DNA of 14,472 nucleotides from an uncultured Oscillospiraceae bacterium (GTDB lineage Bacteria; Bacillota; Clostridia; Oscillospirales; Oscillospiraceae): NCBI GenBank assembly GCA_934662925.1, contig CAKUKL010000014.1:1-14472 (forward strand), in the 5' to 3' direction. Made by a program: the position numbers and the translations under genes. Positions 1 through 11,952 of this stretch are shown in pieces. The notes under the pieces are model-generated. The model ran no database searches, had not been told where the DNA came from, and was given only the letters and a program-made list of their open reading frames with translations. Position 1 is the first letter of the stretch. Every line of letters starts with the position of its first letter.

Positions 1-14
1 GTCCCCATTATAAA

Positions 15-33
15 GCAAGGGCGGAGCCCTTGC
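15..33. other. Small perfect hairpin (8-bp stem)
   Basis: GCAAGGGC at 15-22 and GCCCTTGC at 26-33 form a perfect 8-bp stem with a GGA loop. Read on the minus strand it is followed by TTTATAAT, so it could be a weak second terminator or the edge of an element outside the window. It lies more than 200 bases past the nearest coding end, and I see no gene in 1-236. Confidence 0.4.
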
Positions 34-68
34 AACCGCCATTTGCCGGGAAGCTGCCAGAAGACGGA

Positions 69-101
69 AAAAAGTCCCCCGGCGATGCCGGGGGACTTTT
101 T
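69..101 (-). terminator. Intrinsic terminator downstream of the P-type ATPase gene (probably bidirectional)
   Basis: A perfect stem runs from A69 to T101 around a three-base GAT loop at 84-86. Its GC core (74-83 with 87-96) is flanked by A-runs on one side and T-runs on the other, so it can end transcription in both directions. It is about 135 bases past the ATPase stop codon and is the first good terminator the minus-strand transcript meets. Confidence 0.8.
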
Positions 102-105
102 CAAC

Positions 106-135
106 CCGTCGAAAAGGCAAAGCCTTTTCAGACGG
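106..135. other. Hairpin in the 3' region of the ATPase transcript
   Basis: GAAAAGGC at 111-118 pairs with GCCTTTTC at 122-129, extended past one bulged A by CCGTC (106-110) with GACGG (131-135). No U-run follows on the minus strand, so it is not itself a terminator. It stands directly before the 69-101 terminator and may protect the 3' end of the transcript. The role is inferred. Confidence 0.35.
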
Positions 136-236
136 AAAACGGATCATATTTCTTTCACCGCCGGGTTGGCAAAATGCTGCGGGACGTTTCGGCGCGTCCG
201 GTTCTCAGACAGGCGGGATCGGGGAATTGCGGCAGA

Positions 237-2870
<2,634 letters not shown>

Positions 2871-2977
2871 GTGACAACACTCCTTCTTCTTGTTTCCGGA
2901 TTTCAATGAAACCACTATATCAGACGACAGGGGAAAACGGTGGGGAAAGCTGGGACAGGCCCGCTCTTCCTGCCATG

Positions 2978-3017
2978 AAAAAAGACTTATCCGCAGCGTT
3001 TGACTGCGGATAAGTCT
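2978..3017 (-). terminator. Intrinsic terminator in the ATPase leader (riboswitch expression platform)
   Basis: A perfect 14-bp stem, 2983-2996 with 3004-3017, encloses a seven-base loop and is followed on the minus strand by a run of U (2978-2982). It lies between the aptamer and the GTG start of the ATPase, about 105 bases upstream of it. That is the usual place for a transcription-attenuating platform. It comes after the ATPase promoter, so it is not simply the terminator of the foldase gene upstream. Confidence 0.85.
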
Positions 3018-3028
3018 CATCATTTCAT

Positions 3029-3105
3029 ACAAGGCCAGGCGGCGGGTTCGCCGTCATGCTGTTGACGCTTGTCACGGGGGAAGCTCCCGTTGATTACTCC
3101 CTTAT
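3029..3105 (-). promoter_or_regulatory. Probable yybP-ykoY (manganese) riboswitch aptamer
   Basis: On the minus strand the leader closes with a P1 helix, AUAAGG (3100-3105) with CCUUGU (3029-3034). Inside it are the features I associate with yybP-ykoY RNAs: a GGGAGUA motif right after the 5' P1 strand, an ACGGG/CCCGU hairpin, a GUCAACA stretch, a GGCG/CGCC hairpin, and GCCUGGCC leading into the 3' P1 strand, comparable to GCAAGACC in the Lactococcus example. This class binds Mn2+ and often controls P-type ATPases and MntP-like exporters. Promoter, aptamer, terminator and ATPase follow each other in order. The class was assigned by eye without a covariance model; NiCo RNAs also precede P-type ATPases but their conserved core is not seen. 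Confidence 0.78.
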
Positions 3106-3114
3106 CGTGGGAGT

Positions 3115-3143
3115 ATTTTACCAAGAGGGCCCCCGGGTGTCAA
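3115..3143 (-). promoter_or_regulatory. Sigma-A promoter of the riboswitch-ATPase transcript
   Basis: On the minus strand a perfect -35 box TTGACA (3138-3143) is separated by 17 bases from TAAAAT (3115-3120). The expected start of transcription is near 3108, just before the aptamer. The promoter starts only about 25 bases after the stop codon of the foldase gene, so the ATPase is an independent unit. Confidence 0.85.
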
Positions 3144-3168
3144 GAGCAAATTTCACGGTTTTTGCCGG

Positions 3169-4359
3169 TTATTTGTCGGCGGTGTCCTCACTGTAAAGGG
3201 CGGTGAGGTAGGCCACGTAGCGGTTGTAGAAGGAATTGAGATCCAGATTGGTGATGTCGTCAGACACGGTGACGTCAGCGGCCTCTACCCGCTCCATCAC
3301 CCGGGCGTCCGCACCGGAGGAGATCCAGTCATCGTGGTAGCTGCTGGCATCCACAGGCAGGCGGAGCAGGATGTGGTAGCCGTAGTCGGTCTCCACGATG
3401 CCGGACAGCTCGCCCACGTCGAGGGCCAGCGCGGCCTCCCGGAAGCCGTCCACCAGAGAGTCATCCTCGCTGAAGGTGTAGCCGTCCGGGCTGGCCAGAT
3501 TGCCGTCGGAATCCCGGCCGTCCTCACTGTACTCGTTCATGAGGTCGTCAAACAGGGTCTCCATATCGTCGCTCTGCTGGAGCTGGGCCAGCAGGTTTTC
3601 GGCCAGTGCCTTCTTTTCGGCGTTGTACTCGTCGGCGGTCTGGGTCACGTTGCCGTCGTCATCCTTCTGGTCGCTGCTGGTGGTCTTGATGAGGATGTGC
3701 TTGACGGAGAAGATGCCATTGTCGGTCACGTACTGCTCCAGATCGGCATTGGACGGCTCGCCCATGAGCTTGTCGGCCAGATTGGTGAACAGGAAGCCGT
3801 TGGTGTTGACGTAGCGGAAGGACTCCTCGCTCAGGCCGGTGCTCTGGAGGAGCTTCTGGAAGCTGCCCTCGCCGTTGGTGGACTCATAGTCGTCGATCTG
3901 CCGCTGGAGCTCGGTCTCCTGCTCCTCGGTGACGGAGATGCCGTTCTCCGCGCACATCTCGCGGATGGCGGTGTAATAGGTGACGGCGGTCTTGACGTCG
4001 TCAATGAGGTAGCTGGCGAGTTCGGCATCGGTAAAGTCGGCAGACATGCCGTACTGGCTGTAGTAGTTGGCCATCATGTAGCAGTCGGAGGCCAGCCAGT
4101 ACAGAAACATCTCGTTGGAGATCTCAGTGCCGTTGACAGTGGCGGCTACGCCGTCGTCCTTCAGGCCGGAGGCAAACTCATACAGGGACTGGCTCAGGTC
4201 GGCCACGATCTCCTGAGACTCAGAGGGTTCGGCGGAGTCGGAGGGGGACTCGGAGGGCTCTGCGGAGCCGGATGCGTCCGCGTCGCTGTTTTTGCAGGCG
4301 GACAGGGCAAAGCACATGGCCAGCGCCATGAGCAGGGCAAGCAGTCTTTTCTTAGTCAT
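3169..4359 (-). CDS. PrsA/PpiC-type lipoprotein foldase (peptidyl-prolyl isomerase)
   Basis: This 396-residue protein is predicted to be a membrane-anchored extracytoplasmic chaperone that isomerises prolyl bonds in exported proteins. The chosen ATG at 4359 has AGGAG seven bases upstream and begins a lipoprotein signal: basic MTKKR, a hydrophobic stretch, and the lipobox LSAC with C22 as the lipidated residue. A Ser/Glu/Pro-rich linker follows (about 29-50), then a helical SurA/PrsA-like N-terminal domain (about 55-205) and a parvulin domain (about 215-335) with HILIK at 221-225 and GYHI at 327-330. The parvulin core holds an acidic Asp/Ser-rich insert around 228-240. The C-terminal 60 residues are unassigned. 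It lies downstream of mfd and upstream of the ATPase unit. I leave the gene symbol empty because several Clostridia paralogues share this architecture. Confidence 0.9.
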   Translation of the reverse strand: MTKKRLLALLMALAMCFALSACKNSDADASGSAEPSESPSDSAEPSESQEIVADLSQSLYEFASGLKDDGVAATVNGTEISNEMFLYWLASDCYMMANYYSQYGMSADFTDAELASYLIDDVKTAVTYYTAIREMCAENGISVTEEQETELQRQIDDYESTNGEGSFQKLLQSTGLSEESFRYVNTNGFLFTNLADKLMGEPSNADLEQYVTDNGIFSVKHILIKTTSSDQKDDDGNVTQTADEYNAEKKALAENLLAQLQQSDDMETLFDDLMNEYSEDGRDSDGNLASPDGYTFSEDDSLVDGFREAALALDVGELSGIVETDYGYHILLRLPVDASSYHDDWISSGADARVMERVEAADVTVSDDITNLDLNSFYNRYVAYLTALYSEDTADK

Positions 4360-4461
4360 TTTGTTTCTCCTATCACATTTGGGTGTTTCCCGGGGAAAGG
4401 CCCGGGGCGGATACGGCCCTTTGAGCAGGGAAGCGGCGGGCAAATCCCGGCGCTTTCACCC

Positions 4462-4490
4462 ACTATACCACCGCGGGGACAAAAACGCAA
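4462..4490 (-). promoter_or_regulatory. Candidate promoter of the foldase gene
   Basis: On the minus strand TTGCGT (4485-4490) is separated by 17 bases from TATAGT (4462-4467). The -10 box is good and the -35 box only partly matches. The site abuts the mfd stop codon and would give a leader of about 100 bases. No convincing terminator separates mfd from this gene, so read-through is also possible. Confidence 0.45.
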
Positions 4491-7889
<3,399 letters not shown>

Positions 7890-7936
7890 GGTTCGATCCT
7901 CACAAAGATTAGAAAAATATGGAAGTCATACGGCGC

Positions 7937-7980
7937 AAAAGCGCCCCGTTCCCCGGCGGGGGGAGGGGACGCGGCGTTTT
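7937..7980 (-). terminator. Imperfect terminator between pth and mfd
   Basis: On the minus strand AAAACGCC-g-CGT-CCCC pairs with GGGG-a-ACG-g-GGCG-c-TTTT across a C-rich loop, giving a GC-rich stem with small mismatches flanked by A and U runs. It sits in the 99-base gap after the pth stop. An alternative small hairpin, GGCGC-aaaa-GCGCC at 7932-7945, overlaps one end. If functional, mfd needs its own promoter within the remaining short spacer, which I could not define. Confidence 0.5.
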
Positions 7981-7988
7981 GCTCACGG

Positions 7989-8573
7989 TCAATTATATTG
8001 GTTCATGGCCCGGTCGATGCCATCGGCGAGGAGACATTCCACCGCGTCCGCGGCCCGGGCCACGGCGGCGTCGATGGTCTTTTTGTCCTCGCCCTGAAAC
8101 TGGCCCAGCACCCAGTCCGCCATGTTGTAGTCGGGGTGGGGCTTGCCGCCCACGCCGACCTTCAGCCGGGGGAACTGATCGGTGCCCAGCAGCTGGATGA
8201 TGTTCTTCAGGCCGTTGTGGCCGCCGGCGGAGCCGGATTTGCGGATGCGCAGCTTGCCCAGTGGGAGATCCACATCGTCGGAGATGATCAGCACGTGGTC
8301 GGCGGGGATCTTGTAGAACCGGGCGGCCTCGCTCACCGCCTGACCGGACAGATTCATAAAGGTGGTGGGCTTCATGAGCAGGACGCTCTGCCCGCCGATG
8401 ACCGCCTCGCTGGTGAGGGCGTGGTACTTGACGCGGCGGATGGGTTCGCCATTGCGGCCGGCGAGGACGTCGGCGGTCATAAAGCCCACGTTGTGGCGGG
8501 TGTTTTCATACTTCGCGCCCGGATTGCCCAGCCCGACCACGAGCCAGGAAACGGGGGCCTTTTTTCGAAACAT
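7989..8573 (-). CDS. pth: Peptidyl-tRNA hydrolase
   Basis: Pth cleaves the ester bond of peptidyl-tRNAs released from stalled ribosomes, returning free tRNA. The 194-residue product has the family's normal length. Visible catalytic and binding residues, named by their E. coli counterparts, are N17 in GLGNPG (N10), H27 in TRHNVGF (H20), N74 in MKPTTFMNLSG (N68), D100 in DDVDLPLG (D93) and N120 in GGHNGLK (N114). The ATG at 8573 has GAGGTG five bases upstream. A strong hairpin lies 27 bases before the start and a 397-base gap separates it from prs, so it is probably transcribed separately or after partial termination. Confidence 0.97.
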   Translation of the reverse strand: MFRKKAPVSWLVVGLGNPGAKYENTRHNVGFMTADVLAGRNGEPIRRVKYHALTSEAVIGGQSVLLMKPTTFMNLSGQAVSEAARFYKIPADHVLIISDDVDLPLGKLRIRKSGSAGGHNGLKNIIQLLGTDQFPRLKVGVGGKPHPDYNMADWVLGQFQGEDKKTIDAAVARAADAVECLLADGIDRAMNQYN

Positions 8574-8599
8574 AGGTGCACCTCAAAATGAAAGACTCA

Positions 8600-8630
8600 A
8601 ACAGGGCGAGGGGGTGACCCTCGCCCTGTT
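8600..8630 (-). terminator. Terminator-like hairpin just upstream of pth
   Basis: AACAGGGCGAGGG (8600-8612) pairs perfectly with 8618-8630 around a five-base loop, a 13-bp stem. On the minus strand it is followed by TTGAGTCTTTCATTTTG, which is U-rich but broken, so termination would be weak. It lies only 27 bases before the pth start and could equally be a 5' leader stem that limits read-through from prs or stabilises the pth message. Confidence 0.45.
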
Positions 8631-8679
8631 CAGTATGGCAGGAAGCGGCTCTCCCGGAATGGGGAAAAGCCTCGCAGAG

Positions 8680-8960
8680 TTTGCCGCGCAGCGGCAAATC
8701 AATTCAAATCGTTTTTGGCCGCGGCGTGTACGTGGACAAAAACACTCTGCGGCCCGCAAGTGTGCGAGCGCAGCGAGTGCGCGCGGCGGGCTGAGAACTC
8801 GTCGGGGACGATTTTGGTCCCCGATGACAAGCTTCGGCACCGGCGGGAGCCGGGACGCGCGGCTGCGCGTAAATTCGGAGCGGCGCGGAGAATTTGCGCA
8901 GGCGGAATTCACTTCCGCCGAGCATTCAAATGGAAGCTCCGGCAGATCACCGGTTTTCCC
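8680..8960. other. Structured non-coding spacer between prs and pth, possible interspersed repeat
   Basis: This stretch carries no gene I can support but is packed with short perfect inverted repeats. They are TTTGCCGC/GCGGCAAA (8680-8698), GTTTTTG/CAAAAAC (8711-8743) interleaved with GGCCGC/GCGGCC, TCGGGGAC/GTCCCCGA (around 8800-8825), CCGGC/GCCGG, ACGCGC/GCGCGT, and GGCGGAA/TTCCGCC (around 8911-8929). Short open frames on both strands show no domain, no ribosome site and biased Arg/Ala composition. Such density suggests either a structured RNA or a genomic repeat element; I cannot tell which from one copy. Confidence 0.45.
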
Positions 8961-8970
8961 GGACTTGCGA

Positions 8971-9936
<966 letters not shown>

Positions 9937-9983
9937 GTGTGTACTACCTCTCTTTTCCTTACATTTTTTATGCGGTCAAAAGC

Positions 9984-10643
9984 TCAATCGCGCTTGTCGT
10001 GCCAATGTTCCTTGTTCACCTGCCGGGCCCGGGCGATGGCCAGATTATGCTCGGGCACATCGCTTGTGATGGTGGAGCCGGCGGCGGTATACGCCCAGTC
10101 GCCCACGTTCACCGGGGACACCAGATTGGTGTTGCAGCCGATGAAGCAGTGGTCGCCGATGGTGGTGCGGTATTTCTTCTTGCCGTCGTAGTTGACCAGC
10201 ACCGTGCCGCAGCCGAAGTTGCAGTGCTCGCCCACGTCGGCGTCGCCGATGTAGGTCAGGTGGCTGATCTTGGTGCCCTCGCCGATGGTGGAGTTCTTCA
10301 GCTCCACGAAGTCGCCCACCTTCACGTCCTTGCCCACGTGGCAGTTGGGCCGGATGTAGGCGAAGGGGCCCACGTGGGCGCCGCCCTCAATGACGGAGTC
10401 ATTGCATTGGGAGGAGTTGACCACCGCGCCGTCGCCGACGGTGCAGTTGGTGATCATGGAGTTGGGGCCGATCTCGCAGTTTTTCCCGATGACGGTATCG
10501 CCCCGGAGAATGGTGCCCGGCAGGAGGACGGTGCCCTCCCCGACGGTGACGCCCTCTTCCACGTAGACCGCGGCGGGGTCCATCATCTCTACGCCCGCGG
10601 CCAGCAGCGCCGCGCGCTTGCGCTCAAAAGAGCCCTGATCCAT
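9984..10643 (-). CDS. GlmU acetyltransferase domain as a stand-alone protein (no uridyltransferase domain)
   Basis: The 219-residue protein is a left-handed beta-helix enzyme corresponding to the C-terminal half of GlmU, which acetylates glucosamine 1-phosphate with acetyl-CoA on the way to UDP-GlcNAc for peptidoglycan. It aligns with E. coli GlmU from about residue 236. With a constant offset of 235 it keeps R98 (R333), K116 (K351), catalytic H128 (H363), Y131 (Y366), N142 (N377), N151 (N386) and K157 (K392). The nucleotide-binding N-terminal domain of about 230 residues is absent. The ATG at 10643 has AGAGGTG seven bases upstream and a consensus promoter beyond, so this is a designed start rather than a broken gene. 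It stands in the normal glmU place before prs. The Cys content is high (eight). Activity on another sugar is possible. Confidence 0.9.
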   Translation of the reverse strand: MDQGSFERKRAALLAAGVEMMDPAAVYVEEGVTVGEGTVLLPGTILRGDTVIGKNCEIGPNSMITNCTVGDGAVVNSSQCNDSVIEGGAHVGPFAYIRPNCHVGKDVKVGDFVELKNSTIGEGTKISHLTYIGDADVGEHCNFGCGTVLVNYDGKKKYRTTIGDHCFIGCNTNLVSPVNVGDWAYTAAGSTITSDVPEHNLAIARARQVNKEHWHDKRD

Positions 10644-10687
10644 GCAGCAACACCTCTCAGCAAAAAGAAACGATCATATGCAATGCC

Positions 10688-10715
10688 ATTATAGCAGAAC
10701 AAACGGAATTTTGAA
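10688..10715 (-). promoter_or_regulatory. Extended -10 sigma-A promoter of the glmU-like/prs unit
   Basis: On the minus strand TATAAT (10688-10693) is preceded by TGC, an extended -10, and 16 bases upstream lies TTCAAA (10710-10715). Transcription would start near 10681, about 38 bases before the ATG. The upstream 10717-10799 stretch is AT-rich, like an UP element, and contains no coding remnant of the missing GlmU N-terminal domain. Confidence 0.8.
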
Positions 10716-10799
10716 GGGTTATTTTCATTTTTCTTCGGATTTTTTTCCGACCGACAAAAGAGCCGCCGTTTTTTGCAGGAATCCGGGCAAAAAGGACGG

Positions 10800-10836
10800 A
10801 AAACGCCCGGCCGGAGCGGCTCCGGCCGGGCGTTTT
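10800..10836 (-). terminator. Strong bidirectional terminator after the HD-domain gene
   Basis: A perfect 17-bp stem pairs 10800-10816 with 10820-10836 around a CGG loop. Four A at one end and four T at the other make it usable in both directions. It lies 20 bases past the HD-gene stop and insulates that gene from the glmU-like/prs promoter. Confidence 0.9.
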
Positions 10837-10855
10837 CTGCGGTTTGGGCCGCGGC

Positions 10856-11347
10856 TCACGCGGGCTGGGGCACGGGGATGAGCCGCCGGATGAACCGGGT
10901 GCGGTTCAGGTGGATCACCTCGATGAGGGCGCACAGCTTGTCGGCCAGATTCACCGCCACCGCCTCCCGGCTCCGGGGCAGGTGGACGGCCAGCGGGAAC
11001 ATGTGGCTGACGATGGCGTTGGCCTCCCGCTCGGTGAGGTCGGGACACAGGGCCCGGGCGTTCCGGAGGGCGAACTCCGGGTGGTCGAGACATTGGTTGC
11101 CCGGGTGTGCGTCTCGGTCGGCGGGGTCGTAGAGGTAGAGGTCGTGGAGAAGCCCGGCCCGGGCGGCGGTCCGCGCGTCCCAGCCGAACTTTTTCGCCAT
11201 GCGGTAGGCGACGTAGGAGACGAACAGCGAGTGCTCGTAACAGGTGGTGGAATAATGCCGCCGCCATTGCTTCATGGAGTTGACCTCCTCGCTTTGCAGC
11301 AGAGGGGCCACGCACTCCAGATAGGCGGCCTGCTCGGTATGCTTCAT
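10856..11347 (-). CDS. Small HD-domain phosphohydrolase
   Basis: This 163-residue soluble protein is a metal-dependent HD-superfamily hydrolase of unknown substrate. The metal-binding set is visible as H39 in YEHSLFV, H68-D69 in LLHDLYLYD and D137 in NLADKL; H115 in VSHMFP may be an additional ligand. The ATG at 11347 has AGGTG six bases upstream. Earlier in-frame starts would run through the promoter and have no ribosome site. It is a single-gene unit with its own extended -10 promoter and terminator. The family includes nucleotidases and (p)ppGpp or cyclic-nucleotide hydrolases, but nothing here picks one. The basic C-terminus (RTRFIRRL) is unassigned. Confidence 0.85.
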   Translation of the reverse strand: MKHTEQAAYLECVAPLLQSEEVNSMKQWRRHYSTTCYEHSLFVSYVAYRMAKKFGWDARTAARAGLLHDLYLYDPADRDAHPGNQCLDHPEFALRNARALCPDLTEREANAIVSHMFPLAVHLPRSREAVAVNLADKLCALIEVIHLNRTRFIRRLIPVPQPA

Positions 11348-11372
11348 GGATGACACCTCGGAAAAATTGGCG

Positions 11373-11390
11373 CGCCGGAGCGCTCCGGCG
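11373..11390. promoter_or_regulatory. 18-base perfect palindrome in the HD-gene leader
   Basis: CGCCGGAGCGCTCCGGCG is its own reverse complement. It begins about five bases after the predicted transcription start of the HD gene, where a bound repressor would block elongation. It could also fold as a hairpin in the leader; no U-run follows closely, so it is not a good terminator. Confidence 0.45.
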
Positions 11391-11401
11391 GTCTGTATGG
11401 T

Positions 11402-11410
11402 AGTATAGCA
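11402..11410 (-). promoter_or_regulatory. Extended -10 promoter of the HD-domain gene
   Basis: On the minus strand TGC precedes TATACT (11402-11407). The upstream -35 region (around TTCCAT) matches poorly, as is usual for extended -10 promoters. It gives a leader of about 48 bases that contains the 11373-11390 palindrome. Confidence 0.6.
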
Positions 11411-11474
11411 CTGTTTCGGCAGGATGGAAGAGGATTCACAAAAACTTAACGAATCAAAATTTTCCATATTTCTC

Positions 11475-11503
11475 TTGACAGGGGGGCGGAGATAGGATAA
11501 AGT
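11475..11503 (+). promoter_or_regulatory. Sigma-A promoter of the GntR/ABC operon
   Basis: A perfect TTGACA (11475-11480) is followed after 17 bases by TAAAGT (11498-11503). Transcription would start near 11510. It is divergent from the HD-gene promoter, with 64 bases between the two boxes. Confidence 0.75.
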
Positions 11504-11505
11504 GA

Positions 11506-11528
11506 CTGTACTAATACGGATAATACAG
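11506..11528 (+). promoter_or_regulatory. Probable YtrA-type operator
   Basis: CTGTA (11506-11510) and TACAG (11524-11528) form an inverted repeat with exactly 13 bases between the arms. From memory, the B. subtilis YtrA operator is AGTGTA-N13-TACACT: same spacing and nearly the same arms. The site overlaps the predicted transcription start of the operon that encodes a YtrA-like repressor, which fits autorepression. Confidence 0.7.
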
Positions 11529-11542
11529 GCGGCAGAGCCGCC
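11528..11542 (+). promoter_or_regulatory. GC hairpin directly before the GntR ribosome-binding site
   Basis: GGCGGC (11528-11533) and GCCGCC (11537-11542) pair around AGA. The stem ends one base before GGGGAGG (11543-11549), which in turn is an unusually long 12 bases from the ATG at 11562. The hairpin may influence ribosome access or shield the 5' end of the message. Confidence 0.4.
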
Positions 11543-11561
11543 GGGGAGGCGCAACGCAGAT

Positions 11562-11951
11562 ATGATCGAGCTGAACTACCGGGACAGCCGCCCGATCTAC
11601 GAGCAGGTAAAGGACGGCCTGCGGCGGCTGGTGATGACCGGGGCCATTGCCCCGGGGGACAAGCTGCCGTCGGTGCGGCAGATGGCGGCGGCGCTGGCCA
11701 TCAACCCCAACACCATCCAGCGGGCCTATGAGGCGCTGGAGCAGGAGGGCTACGTCTACTCCGTGCCGGGCAAGGGCAGCTTTGCCGCCCACCGGCTGGA
11801 GATGGACGACCGCCGGAAGGAGGAACTGCTGCGGCAGCTGGACGCCATCGCCGAGGAGCTGCGGTACCTCGGCGTGACGGCGGAGGACATCGCCGCCCGG
11901 TACGCCGGGGCGGGCAGGCCGGGAAAGCCCGGCGGAAAGGAGGACAAGTGA
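11562..11951 (+). CDS. GntR-family transcriptional regulator, YtrA subfamily
   Basis: This 129-residue repressor has the GntR winged helix-turn-helix at about 10-76, with PIYEQVKDGLRRLV, the LPSVRQMAA recognition region and NPNTIQRAYEALEQEG, followed by a short helical tail of about 50 residues instead of a ligand domain. That short tail, and direct linkage to an ABC transporter, define the YtrA type. The ATG at 11562 is chosen because the family N-terminus (IELNYRDSRPIYEQ) begins there; the possible GTG at 11502 lies inside the -10 box. The stop is one base before the ATP-binding protein gene, indicating translational coupling. Probable autorepression through the operator at 11506-11528. The C-terminus is Gly/Lys/Pro rich. 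Confidence 0.92.
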   Translation: MIELNYRDSRPIYEQVKDGLRRLVMTGAIAPGDKLPSVRQMAAALAINPNTIQRAYEALEQEGYVYSVPGKGSFAAHRLEMDDRRKEELLRQLDAIAEELRYLGVTAEDIAARYAGAGRPGKPGGKEDK

Positions 11952-11952
11952 T

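Noticed and set aside
121..135. TTCAGACGG, close to the Neisseria DNA uptake sequence.
   Set aside because: It is part of an AT/GC hairpin in a Clostridia genome, occurs once, and the last core base does not match; coincidence.
174..184. Placed by Prs residue number (gene at 8971-9936): the SPDVGS segment as an inactivating change in Prs.
   Set aside because: All other catalytic motifs are intact and I recall this variant in Clostridia Prs enzymes, so it is most likely normal.
2978..3017. The 14-bp hairpin as the terminator of the foldase gene.
   Set aside because: A perfect promoter at 3115-3143 lies between the foldase stop and the hairpin, so the hairpin belongs to the ATPase leader, though it would also stop read-through.
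2871..3032. An N-terminal extension of the ATPase from an ATG at 3032.
   Set aside because: It would translate the riboswitch terminator, has no ribosome site, and the residues are unlike the family; the GTG at 2870 has AAGGAG at good spacing.
10644..10799. A remnant of the GlmU uridyltransferase domain upstream of the half-length gene.
   Set aside because: The stretch is AT-rich with a consensus promoter and no frame resembling the nucleotidyltransferase motif; the next gene upstream is an unrelated HD protein.
11348..11554. A 69-residue extension of the HD protein upstream of 11347.
   Set aside because: It runs through the promoter and palindrome and into the divergent promoter; the ATG at 11347 has a good ribosome site.
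11502..11561. A GTG start at 11502 for the GntR regulator.
   Set aside because: It lies within the -10 box, before the predicted transcription start; the family N-terminus begins at 11562.
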